64,000 nucleotides of DNA from Lophius americanus (Eukaryota > Chordata > Actinopteri > Lophiiformes > Lophiidae), in contig JBBDHG010000028.1 in the NCBI GenBank assembly GCA_037951165.1, positions 1,240,001 to 1,304,000 on the forward strand, given 5' to 3'. The notes beneath the pieces were generated by a model. The model had not been told where the DNA came from. It saw only the letters and a list, made by a program, of their open reading frames with translations, and made no database searches. Shown in pieces: positions 1 through 10,360 of this stretch (the first letter of the stretch is position 1; each line of letters starts with the position of its first letter). A program made the position numbers and the translations under genes.

Positions 1-490
1 GGAGCCTCCGTGACTTGACCCATGGGACCCATGAAGCTGTTCAAGGGTCCACCACAATCATGAACAGCTTCATCCAGTTAGCTGTTAGGAAACTGTTATC
101 CCACCACTTCCATCCACATCTGGAGTAAATCAAACCAACAGTAAGAAAGTTATGTCCCATAAACAGTGTTTTTTGTAAAGAGCTCCCCCTAGTGAGTAAA
201 TAGGTACTATTAAAGTAAAACATAACATATACAAGATAGAGCAATTCAAGATCATTCATATACACCAAATTTAGATTAAATCGAACAGTTGAAAAATGAT
301 GGCTTGACAATTTTTGAGACAAATGTTCCCTAAGCGTCAGAAATATACAAGTGACCTATCTCAACATCACTCCAGTTCTTCCCCGTACTAAGGTCTATGT
401 AGGTATACATTTTGAAAATGATCCATGGAACAGTTTTTGAATTATAGCGGTAACATCAAGGAGTTTAAAGGTGAGCGTGGCGGAAATAGC
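1..490 (-). repeat. Unclassified interspersed repeat, copy 1
   Basis: Contains words shared with other copies in this window: AGCTCCCCCTAGTG near 181, AGAAATATACAA near 338, CAGTTCTTCC near 373, GGTCTATGTAG near 391, and TTTTGAAAATGATCCATGG near 411. The minus-strand label means it runs opposite to the copy at 12720-13125. No coding capacity or class is recognised. Confidence 0.6.
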
Positions 491-867
491 GACTCTTCAT
501 TGTTTGATTTCTATCTTCGGTGAGTGAAAAACATTTGTTTTACATGATTGATATGAGCTACGTTTAGTAGACGAAATGAGCTAACAAACTTTGTCAAGGT
601 GTTCTTTTAAAAACATAAAATATTATCTTTATGTAGATTTATGTTATTCGATGATATAACTTTTTTTTTCAATTTGGCACTTCTTGATGAGAAGCTCCAT
701 CCTTGAGGATCATCACAGTGAGGATGATTGTCAACTCTGCATCGTCTCATCTTGTCACAGAGATAAGCTCTGGGAAAACGCCACACTTCACTAATAGAAA
801 CAAAATCAAACAGCTCATTTCAGCTCATTTCCGGCGCCCTTATGCAGCTTCATGACGGCCAATGGGG

Positions 868-1040
868 GTTCGAGCATCTGATAAGGACGTCTCCTTTGCA
901 GGTTTGCAATGCACGTCAAACCGGGAGGAGACCCCCGAGGAAGACCCAGAAATTACCAGCCTGGGAATTGTTCTGGATCCCCTGGAGAGGGTTGCTGCGA
1001 TGAAGGATGTCTGGAATGCCCTTGTTGGTCTTTAGTCTTT
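868..1040 (+). mobile_element. RTE/Rex3-like LINE 3'-end fragment
   Basis: Degenerate plus-strand copy of a common fish LINE C-terminus. CGAGCATCTGATAAGGACG, the ACCGGGAGGAGACCCC stretch, and the later CTGGATCCCCTGGAG correspond to the HLIRMPP...RGRPRT...GIPPEE region. Only the last coding part remains. The clade is recalled, not computed. Confidence 0.55.
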
Positions 1041-3770
1041 GAGTTTTGCACACCGGAACTAAAGAAAAAGTCTAACCTGTAGTCACAATATTCTTACTGG
1101 AATTGAAAAGTAATATGGTTTAATGCAGTGCAGACTTGTTGTGTTTTCACTTCATCCATCAGCTGAAAGAGGAAAAAATCAGTCATGACAAATATATTCT
1201 GTTTTATATGGTCTAACATTTCTCATCACTTCTTTTACATCCGTTTATCATCCAATAATATTTTCCAATTCATGCTATCTTCCCTGAATCCGCTGCTTTG
1301 TCTTTTAGTGTACACATTATATGTGCCTTGGTTTTTAAGCCGATATACTTTCGATTTTTGCATCAGTCTTGTTATTCAAAAGCTTCGCTAAAGCTGTAAA
1401 TGGTGATGAAGTGTCGGGCTTGGCGAGGGCTTTTAAGTACACATCAGCAGGAGGTAACAGTTAAGAGGTGAATCCTTTCTGCTGATTAATCTCACCTTCA
1501 CACAGATTTAATAACAGGCAAGAAAATATGTTTTTTTTAGGCTGAAAGTAGGTCTCGGTGATGCAAAGGCCCTTCCTGTTTTTCTAGCACCAGGGAAGCA
1601 GTGATCCAGATCAATTCATTTCGGTTTTAATTTTGTGCTATTCCTTCCCATTAGGGCACACTCAACTGACTGCACAAATTACCGCACATACGCATCATTT
1701 TCAGCAGCATCACCCACCGAAATTCTAACCTCCTTTATTAACATCTTTTTTCCCCGATCATTCCTTTTATGAGCCTTTTAAGATTATGTACCGTGAATAA
1801 CTCTGAATGTGCTTTACTGTGATTAGGATAAAAGTCATAATAGGTAAAGGATTTAAACAGCAATGCCCCAGTCACTCTGTAACCAGATTAACAATGTTTT
1901 ATGATCACAGTCGCATACACACAAACACACACACACACACGCACAAACACAGACACACACAATTACATCCCCGTGGATTAAGTCAAAGCGAAGAGGGCAC
2001 AGTTGATGTGTGAAACAGATGAGGACAGGAACAGTGGGATGTTTATTTGAGGAGGGAGATTCAGATTCAGAGTTCAGATTTAAAATCATGTACATTGATG
2101 ATTCAAATCCAAATACTAGATGACTAATCAATTAGGTCTTACTGGACTCTTTTATATTACTTTCAAAACTAATTATAAATGAGGTGACTGCAAAAATGAG
2201 TAATGCTGATCTATTTTTTGAATTTTTTTTGTAATTTGAATATGTTTTATTGGCTTGGTTTGCTCAGAATTCCATAAAAAATGCGTAAATAAAATTAGAA
2301 TAAATTGTGGTTAAACCTCAGATTCAAACTGGCCAGTGTGAGTGGCACTCTATTTTAAAGTTTTACTCGCTCTGTGATTGAGTTTGACACCCCTGGTTTT
2401 AAAGGTTGCTCACAGCAGTCATTTGAGCTGAAAAGGCAATTAGTGATCAGGACCCCCTGTTTTCACAAGGACGATCTAAAGGTCACACAGGTTATCAGTG
2501 GAAATCAATGACAGTAAAAGCTCCAACAGTGACTTCTGTTTTTTCACTCTCATATCGTGATGGAGTAAGATGAAACATCTGAGACCGCTCATGTATTTGT
2601 GTTCAATATTGTATGTTTACATACATCTGCAAACTCTTCAGCTGATCTTAAAGGTAATGAACTAAAATCGGAGATTCCAACACATCACCCTTGTGCTTAA
2701 CTTCATCAAGCTTTACTCACATCCCTTTTAAGGACATAAATGTCTGTTTCTGAAAACTGCTATGAAATATTATATATTAAGATCATTTCTCACTTTTTTG
2801 CATTAAACTTTTTAACCAATTTAAGTTCTGGTCATAGCTCTCAAATATAGGGTCCTTGAGCAAGACCTGGGTCAGGAAAAATTGACTGATTGATTGATTG
2901 AAGTTTACACTTTATTATTGGTAGCACTGTCTAGTTTCATTTTAGGTGTTTAACCCTTTAGATTTGACTTTCACAACCTTTTTATCTCTGTTTTTTTTAA
3001 ATGACAAGAATATTAAATAAATGATAAAAATGGTGTTGTCATTGTAATCCATATTTACATTAAACTCGATATTAGATTAAGTTTTCGTAGAAAACAAACA
3101 AACATTTTAGTACCTTAGAATCATAATATATATCCTCCCATAAAATATATATTCATATATGTATTCATATTTTTTTACATTCATTCTGACTTTATGATTT
3201 AGATTATTTATAGGAGTTATGATGATATGATAACAATCCTGATCATAACTATCAAATACTAATTATATTCAAGTTTTTGTCTTAGGACTTAGGATAGCAT
3301 GTATTTTCCCTATTTGCCAAAAAATGGAAATTATTAGCTCCATATCGGGAAAATGTAAAAAAAATTAATGAGGCTAAGAAGCTACAATGAAAATGATTTT
3401 TTGACATATCATTGGGTCTGAGGTTGAAATGACTAAAATTCCCTACAAAATAAACAACCTTTCCAAAATTGATGCCAACTACATTATGACATTCATAATT
3501 ATCAGAAAATCTAAAGTGAAAAGATAAAAAATGGACCTTTGTGAGTCAAAGGTTTAGAATATATTTGCTTATCTGAGTGGATGGCTGAGACCCATCACCC
3601 ATTTTGCTGAGTTTGAACCTTCTCCCTGTGTTTGTGTTTTTACTCTGGCCTCCTCAAACTGTCTAAGACATGAATATATCAGTGAGTATTTTGTGCAGGT
3701 CCTTCCCATCAGTGCACCATGAATGCTCTTATGGCTGAGCATGACTGTATATTTGTTTCTGATACACAAC
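1041..3770. other. Intergenic, no gene; AT-rich with a (CA)n and a short (TTGA)n
   Basis: I see no coding signal. An imperfect (CA)n lies at about 1917-1960 and a (TTGA)n of about five units near 2886-2902. The rest is AT-rich sequence without a recognisable element. Confidence 0.6.
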
Positions 3771-3774
3771 CACT

Positions 3775-3850
3775 CTCTGTCAGCTTGGATAGGCTCCAGC
3801 CCTGAGGGACCCTGCCCTGTAGGAGCAGTTACAGAAAATGGATGGGTATC
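3775..3850 (-). repeat. Fish interspersed repeat of the 'GGCTGGAGCCTATCCCAGCTGACA' family, fragment
   Basis: The reverse complement reads as the widely dispersed fish repeat that starts with a CCATCCATTTTCTGTAACTG-like segment and runs into GGCTGGAGCCTATCC. Related copies lie at 20690, 42335, 50938 and 56300. Confidence 0.6.
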
Positions 3851-4347
3851 TGGTTTTACTTGCATACTGATGGTATTCATCGATGTGCTCTTCTCCAGCG
3901 TTTTCAAGCATTGTCACCAAAATAACCGCAACCTTTCATGAATGATGTTTTTCCTATTACATCAATCACATCCCAGACCATATCAGCTAATAGTTTTATT
4001 CACTGGATGACGGCACATCTTGGTGATCTTTACAATGAGAGTGGAGATCGACAGCTAGACTGAGTCCCTTTCACATTCAGTCTACAGTGTGCAGGTCAGA
4101 GTAACCAGCATCTGAGGATGTGACTTGGAGGAACCCATCCACCTCAGCCATGAAGTGGATGATGGCCAGTGTCTGAGCGAGTGCAGTGTCCCCATCTGAA
4201 AACCAGAAGGGTATATGCGTGCAGGCAAAGGTAAAGGCCATAGATCTCACAGGAGGGGCAGGTGTGTGGTCTTCAACTGAACAAATTCCACAGAGAACCG
4301 TTCCAACTGACCTGGTACCAACAGTGCAGCTCAACACACACCCCATC

Positions 4348-4391
4348 ACCCCCCCCCCCCCCCCCCCCCTGCCCCCCCCCCCCCCCCCCCC
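4348..4391 (+). repeat. Poly-C tract, interrupted
   Basis: About 42 cytosines broken by TG near 4370. The minus strand is a long G run with G-quadruplex potential. It lies downstream of the receptor gene. A (TG)n of about 25 nt follows near 4454. Confidence 0.9.
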
Positions 4392-4804
4392 TGCAGGGAG
4401 GGATGGACGGAAAGCGCTGTCTTATCAGTTTAGCCTGCTGGCACTTGTGTCCATGTGTGTGTGTGTCTGTGTGTGTTTGCATGTTTTGATAGTGTGGCAC
4501 ATTTCTAGCAACCAATGACTATCTGTGTTTAGTGAAGCCTGAGATTAAATTTGATCAATTTGGACATGTTATCACTCTGCTGAACAGCATTTGGTTTGTG
4601 TGTGCATCTGTGAGCCGCCAGATGTCCCAACTAAAATGCAAAGGCAGCAGAGACAAACGATCCATTCTGACTTGATCTAGCTCTGTCAGTAATTCCTGCT
4701 GGGAAATAACAAAGTTTGCTTAACCTCGCTGAACTGAAGATTGGCTCTTACATGTTGACATATCAGAGCTCATGCTAATAAATCGGCTCCGGGTGCAGAG
4801 ATGC

Positions 4805-5090
4805 TTAACATCTCTGTGCAGTAGTCCTAAACCACGCCTTTAACGTGAACACCACTACATCTGGCAACATACTATTATAAAATAGTCCCCCTTGTGCTGG
4901 ATCGTAAATGTTATGCACAAAATAACACTGTTTTCGTAATAAAAAAGCTCCACCTAGAAAAATATGAACGATTAGAGTAGATGCGACATAAAAGATCACA
5001 AAAATTTGCCTAAAACGTACTTCCAGTTAAGAATTTACGTATAGTGAGTAAATTGTGGACTATTAGAACAAAATAACAGATAGATCTCCT
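4805..5090 (-). repeat. Unclassified interspersed repeat, copy 2
   Basis: Matches copy 1 in order: a GTTATG...ACACTGTTTT...GTAA...AGCTCC(A/C)CCTAG segment near 4911-4957, then TAGTGAGTAAAT near 5042 and a following ACTATTA. Divergence is high. No coding capacity was seen. Confidence 0.5.
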
Positions 5091-6208
5091 TGAGTTGAGG
5101 CTCTTCCTTGTGTTGTAAATACACAATATAATTATCAGACAGAACACCCACACAAACATTTGTTTGAGGTATATAAATTAAGTAAAGGAAAGGAAATGAA
5201 TGTATAAAAGTAACCAAAAGCTTGCAATATTTTTGCAGCTACTAAGTGTCCATCTGAATATATTTTAAAACTTATTGTTAAATCTTTGACACGTTACTTT
5301 TCATATAACAACATCATAGGTGAATAAAAATGGAAATAACATTCTGTGATAACTCAAACAAATTACCGTAATAAGGTTTTATAATCCTGTAGAGGAACAG
5401 TTGATGGGCTGAGAACATTAGTGAGGGAAAGGATGTTTAAGTGTAAAGGTAGCACTTTAGCCATTTGAATGCCAGTAATATTCACATTTCTCCTTTATTC
5501 ATTTTTATGGTGTACTGTACAGTGATCATTTATTTACAGCCTACACATGATAATGGATCACACTGAGCAAAGAGGCACAGACCACAAAGAGAAAAGTTGA
5601 CAAATATATACAACGCAAATATACAACACTGGCGATTCAGAGAAAAGCCAGAAATAGCATGACATAAGCAAACTGTCAACCCCGGAATTTACATGTATGT
5701 TTCACTATCAGTCAAGAAAAGTTCACGTTTGCACCACTGAAGTTTTGACTTGTGAATTGCAGAATTTTTACCTCTTTTACCCTTAATACCAAAGTCTCTT
5801 CATATTTTCAGCACGCCGTTCAATGAGTCATTGATTTAACACAATTTCAGTTCACAAATGCTTCTCACATGAAATAAAGACAACATCTGAATAAAAGTTA
5901 AAATGTGTGAGTAGCAACAGAAATGGGTCAGGTGATCTCAGAATCTACATAACTGGCTGCCATCAGTAGTCAGTCCAGGTCTCGCGTATAGAGAGGAAAG
6001 CTCTCCTTCCTCCGCTCATTCCTTCATTCTTCATATTCTCCACGGTGAGTTCGTGATCAACGTCTGCTATTATTCCTCAATCTATTATGTAACATACTTA
6101 AAGCAGCTCAGACCCCTCCTCCCATTTCTGCTCACATGGGCAGTGACAAGCAAAAATAATAACAAGTCAATTTAGTCTTCACCTCTTTGTAACCCCTTAG
6201 ACCTTACC
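5091..6208. other. Intergenic, nothing recognised
   Basis: AT-rich sequence with no gene, RNA gene or repeat that I can name. Confidence 0.5.
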
Positions 6209-6209
6209 A

Positions 6210-6430
6210 TGATCATCCATAACATTAAAACCACCACCTGATATTGTGCAGGTCTCCTTTTTGCCACAAACACTGTTTTGTGATTCATTGTGTCCTGACA
6301 TCTTTCCTAAGGAGCCGGCACAACATTTTTCAGGAATTTTTCAGGAACAGCAGCTCTTCTGTTGGATCAGACAGCAGAGGGTAGCCGCCTCCCCAGTCAT
6401 GTCAATGAGCCTTTAGGTGCTCACGACCCT
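6210..6430 (-). mobile_element. Degenerate internally deleted Tc1-like transposon
   Basis: Begins with the inverted-terminal-repeat-like GATCATCCATAACATTAAAA and then keeps short blocks of the transposase (minus strand), such as CAGCTCTTCTGTTGGATCAG and TCAATGAGCCTTTAGG. Most of the element is lost. The family is recognised from the common fish Tc1 element with CATAACATTATAACCACC ends. Confidence 0.65.
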
Positions 6431-7438
6431 CTTTACCACTGCAGATTGGGGAAACGGATGGATAGATAATTTAAAATGTACCTATCTATTCTATCAATCT
6501 GATCTGTTCCTTTTTATCCTTTGTCCTAACTCTTGACATGTCTTCATCTATAAGATGGCAGTGAACAGTCAAACATTTGAACAAAAAAATAATGGCGATG
6601 GTTGGGGAGTTTGTTATAACAGTGATGTAATAAAAAAAAGGCAGGGTAAAATATATAATTAGAAGTGACAAAAGTAGGCAGACGTATGTGTATGTCGTCT
6701 GTGGCCGGTTATGCCATTAAATAAATCACGCATGGATGTCCGGATTAACAAAGACATTTGTCATGTCTTCCCTCAATTATAGGTATTACTGGTACTGCTC
6801 CATTTGGTCCGTATCTGAAAGATCTCAGAAAACCTACACAAAACTGGACGAGAGCAACGACAAAAATTTAACATTGAGCACAGAAGAGAATTAAAGATGA
6901 AAGACTCTTTGAAATGGTATTGAATGAAAAACTGAGGGAACGCTGTCCCCAAAAAGAACTCTACAGGTGCATTCAGCCTAGATTGGATTGACCTTTTTCT
7001 GCTCTGTCCAGTATGAGTGGATATGACATTTAAACCTAGTCAGGGGTAGCAGTTGTTTGCACTTGGCCCAGTAAACAGCATCCATTCCGTTCCAGAGACT
7101 ATTTCAGAAGCAATTCCAAAGTGTGTGTGTTTTTTTTTTTTTTAATGTTTTCTTACTTTATCGCTTCTACGTAAAATTCCTTAATGACAAGTCTGTACGT
7201 TCAGTCGCATTCGGGGACGCGGGAACACTTGTGCTTTCTATCAGCAGGGATCAGTGCGGACGCTCGGCTGGTGAGAGGAAACCAGGTTTAACACAAATCT
7301 GTTACATAAGGTTGGCCAGTAATCCTTGAGGCATGTTGAGATTAGAGATTAAATTGTTTGTCTTTTGCTGAGTATTAGACAGCGAAAACACAAGCACTCA
7401 GCTCTATGAAATATAAGCACCAAGTGCATCTCTGCAGG

Positions 7439-7440
<2 letters not shown>

Positions 7441-7489
<49 letters not shown>
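7441..7489 (+). repeat. (TC)n microsatellite, about 24 units
   Basis: A pure TC dinucleotide run of 49 nt. Length polymorphism is likely. Confidence 0.97.
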
Positions 7490-7491
<2 letters not shown>

Positions 7492-8319
7492 CTTCAGAAT
7501 AAGTCTGAAAAAACCCTCAAAGGAACAAACATTGTCTCTCAACATCAACTTGCTATGATCTTCATTGTGAATTCAAAATAGAGCAACATATTATGTGAAA
7601 GGCACATAAGCAATATATAAACATTGAATTACTCTCAGAAAGAATTTTATTGTGAGTAAATATCAGTGTACAAATAACCAGAATGTGTCAGGTGTTTATC
7701 AGACTGAATTAGCTGCTTTGCATATGGGATGGAGGGATATCCCTTCTGAAATTGAGTCATTCTCAATTAAATTAAATCATTGATTTTGCATTTATCCTCA
7801 TTAAATGTCCTCATTAATAAAAAAAAAATATGGAAAACATTTTGTTTGGGGAACTTATTTATTTAATTTTCGTTCTTAGACAATTCAATTACCATAAAAT
7901 AACAAATCGCATCGTCGAGCATGTATTTAAAAAGTGAAAAATATTCGACTTTTAAAATTATTTCATGTTTCAAATTTTGTATTTCATTAAAATTAGTTCA
8001 TTTTTAGTGGTTTAGCTCAACCATTTGGTAAAGGATGTCTTTAGAAAACTATTTGACCCTTATTAGACTACTTTCAGGTTGTATCAAGTGATATAAATCA
8101 CATTTTTCAGTAAGAAACAGAGACTAAAAATGTGCTATACCAAACAATTGAGCAGGACATAAAATGGTTAAAAGAGCGAACTAACAATTTCTTTAGAATC
8201 ACAATGAAATATGACATTTACCAGTAATGATAAATGAAAACTTTCTGTATTCTCATATGCTTTTGGGAGCTCTGGAATATTATATCTGGCATTTTTTTAA
8301 ACTATTCTCTATTAATTAT

Positions 8320-8960
8320 ACGCCAATCAGCCATTATATTGTGTAGGTACCATCTGCATGAATGGCATGATCCGAGCTTCACACTGCCTCCCCCGGCATT
8401 CTTTCTCCTGCAATTTCCCCGTTGTGGGACTAATAAAGGTTTATCTCATCTTATCTCCCCATAGTGCATCCTAGTGTCATCTCTTGCCCAAATAAGTGAT
8501 GGACATACTGTATACCCGACCATCCACACGATGATAAATAAAATGTAATTCATTAGACAAGGCCACCTTCTACCTCTCTTCTGTGGTTCAGTTCTTATGC
8601 TGGCATTAAAGCGTCTGAGCCTACAGCAGTGGACAAAGGTCAGCATGGGTTATAACATACTTTAGTCAACACGAGCTAGTCCTCACTCCCCAGGTCCATC
8701 ACTGAGCCATCACTGGTTCATCAGCTGTCCTTCCTCATACCAAATTGGTATTTACTAACCACAGCAAATACCCAACAAGACCTGTTTTGACCCAGTTGTT
8801 AAGCCATCACAATTTTGGCCCTTATCGAAGTCGCTCTGATCCTGAACAATTGTCCAATTTTCCTGCCTCCAACACATTAACTTGAGAACAAAACGTTGCT
8901 ATACTTGTTATCTAATACATCCCATCCACAGTTGCCATTAAAACAAGAGAATCCGTTTTT
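8320..8960 (-). mobile_element. Degenerate Tc1-like transposon with nested LINE tail
   Basis: The order of a fish Tc1 element is retained on the minus strand. CCAATCAGCCATTATATTGT starts it at 8321. Blocks follow such as TTCACACTGCCTCC, CATAGTGCATCCTAGTGTCA, ACAAGGCCACCTTCTACC, AAGCCATCACAATTTTGGCC and CCAACACATTAACTT. The transposase is broken throughout. Confidence 0.75.
8412..8458 (+). mobile_element. Short LINE 3' tail nested in the Tc1 copy
   Basis: TTGTGGGACTAATAAAGGTT followed by TATCTCATCTTATC interrupts the Tc1 homology. It resembles the 3' tails of fish Rex1/Babar-type LINEs (poly(A)-signal-like AATAAAGG plus a short pentamer repeat). The clade assignment is tentative. Confidence 0.45.
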
Positions 8961-9772
8961 TTGTCTGTCAGTGTTCTAATGTTGGCTGATAGATGTATGT
9001 CTTTCCCTAAACATTAATCGATCACAGATGAATCTAAAATTAAAATAATCATTCGTGACCATCTCGCTTAAAGAGGTGAGATGTACAGTGCTATTACATG
9101 ACACTCCCTGTTAGTAGCAAAAAGATTGCCCTTCAGTTTTACCACAATTCAGATGCAGATATTACAAACTATTAAAAAAGGAACACAAATTTTCCGTCAC
9201 CAGCCTTGACGGAAAATTATACATCCGCTAAGCGACTTCTACTAGCTGTGCTTTAATTGCTCAGAGCATTTACATGTTTCTATTAGATATGATGCGCTAC
9301 AGTGGGGAAAGGAAGGGAAAAAGAGCAGACCGAAGAAAGCATAAAAAGGATAGGGCTTGAAGAGAGGTAGCAGGGTGTATTCTGAGGAGACGTGAAGACC
9401 AGGTGGAGGCAGGTTAATGATTTCAGCAGGAGTACAGAAGAAAAGTGAATTAGTGTGTTTTTCTACGTCATTAACTAACACATGTAGCCTCAACCACCGA
9501 TGTGGTGCTCTGTATGTACAGTGTTACTTAGGAGAACCGCCTTCAGAGGGGATTATCACATCAACTCCACACAACCATACACTAATAAGTATAATGTGAG
9601 TATAAAGGTAGAAGGTTTGGCTCTGATTCACTGTGACCTTTAACAACACTTATGTACAAATGTGTCACATAACTGTAATAGGGAGGCTGGTGAGGCACAG
9701 TTCTGATCGGGTGAGGATTTCTCATGGTTGCTTTGCCTCTCCTCTTCCTGTAAGAGAGGGCAGAGATCTGCC
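8961..9772 (-). other. 3' flank and probable 3' UTR of the receptor gene
   Basis: Sequence immediately after the stop codon. Some of it must be 3' UTR but its limit is unknown. No conserved structure was recognised. Confidence 0.5.
9252..9257 (-). terminator. Candidate polyadenylation signal (ATTAAA)
   Basis: The minus strand reads ATTAAA about 515 nt past the stop codon, the nearest variant poly(A) signal I noticed. No strong GU-rich element was obvious beyond it, so the true 3' end may be elsewhere. Confidence 0.25.
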
Positions 9773-10360
9773 TTATGTGAAGTCTTTGGCCACAGCTTCT
9801 ATGAAGTTGGGAGCCGACATGAGGATGGTGAAGGTGCAGATGATGGAGAAGAGCGAGAAGGCCACCAGGCAAAGACGATCCACCACCGCCGCAGCAAACT
9901 TCCACTCGCTGCAGATTGCCTCTCCCTCATCCTGATCACGGAAACGCCTGGCAATGTATTGCACTTCCTCCAGGATCCGGGAAATCTCCGGGATCTGCTC
10001 TAGCAGCGAAGTCCGCACCTGTTCCGAGTGGATGTCATGTTGTGAGGTGCCGTTGGGATTTCCGCCACTTCCGCAGACCACCACCCCTGAATCAGTGCAG
10101 GATGGGAAAAGAGGGTTGTCTGTGCCCATGGAGTGGTAGCCAAAGTAAAGGTTCATGTTCCCATTGGTGGTGGTTGACGGGTTGGATGCCTGCCCCGGTA
10201 TTGTGGTCATCTGAATGCTGCTGGTGCTGGTGTGATGAGGAGGAGGGTGGGAGTACTTATAGTTTGGGGGGCTGCTGGAACTCACTGCTGTTTTGTTTTC
10301 CTCTCCGGGTTTCTTCATGCGGAGAAACCAAGCACACCAGTTGAGCAGGACCACTCGGAT
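9773..10360 (-). CDS. chrna8: Exon 10: cytoplasmic loop, MA helix, M4 and stop
   Basis: 588 bp, residues 336-530 plus TAA at 9775-9773. It opens with RVVLLNWCAWFLRMKKPGE (conserved post-M3 motif). A Ser/Thr/Pro/His-rich variable loop of about 100 residues follows, containing PPPHHTS. Next come the amphipathic MA helix (ILEEVQYIARRF, about 458-493) and M4 (about 495-517). The chain ends APNFIEAVAKDFT. The variable loop is probably unstructured and is where trafficking partners bind in related receptors. The acceptor is CATCCAG. Confidence 0.96.
   Translation of the reverse strand: MRVVLLNWCAWFLRMKKPGEENKTAVSSSSPPNYKYSHPPPHHTSTSSIQMTTIPGQASNPSTTTNGNMNLYFGYHSMGTDNPLFPSCTDSGVVVCGSGGNPNGTSQHDIHSEQVRTSLLEQIPEISRILEEVQYIARRFRDQDEGEAICSEWKFAAAVVDRLCLVAFSLFSIICTFTILMSAPNFIEAVAKDFT

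Noticed and set aside
4186..4518. Proline- or glycine-rich proteins across the C tract
   Set aside because: Produced purely by translating poly-C and TG repeats.
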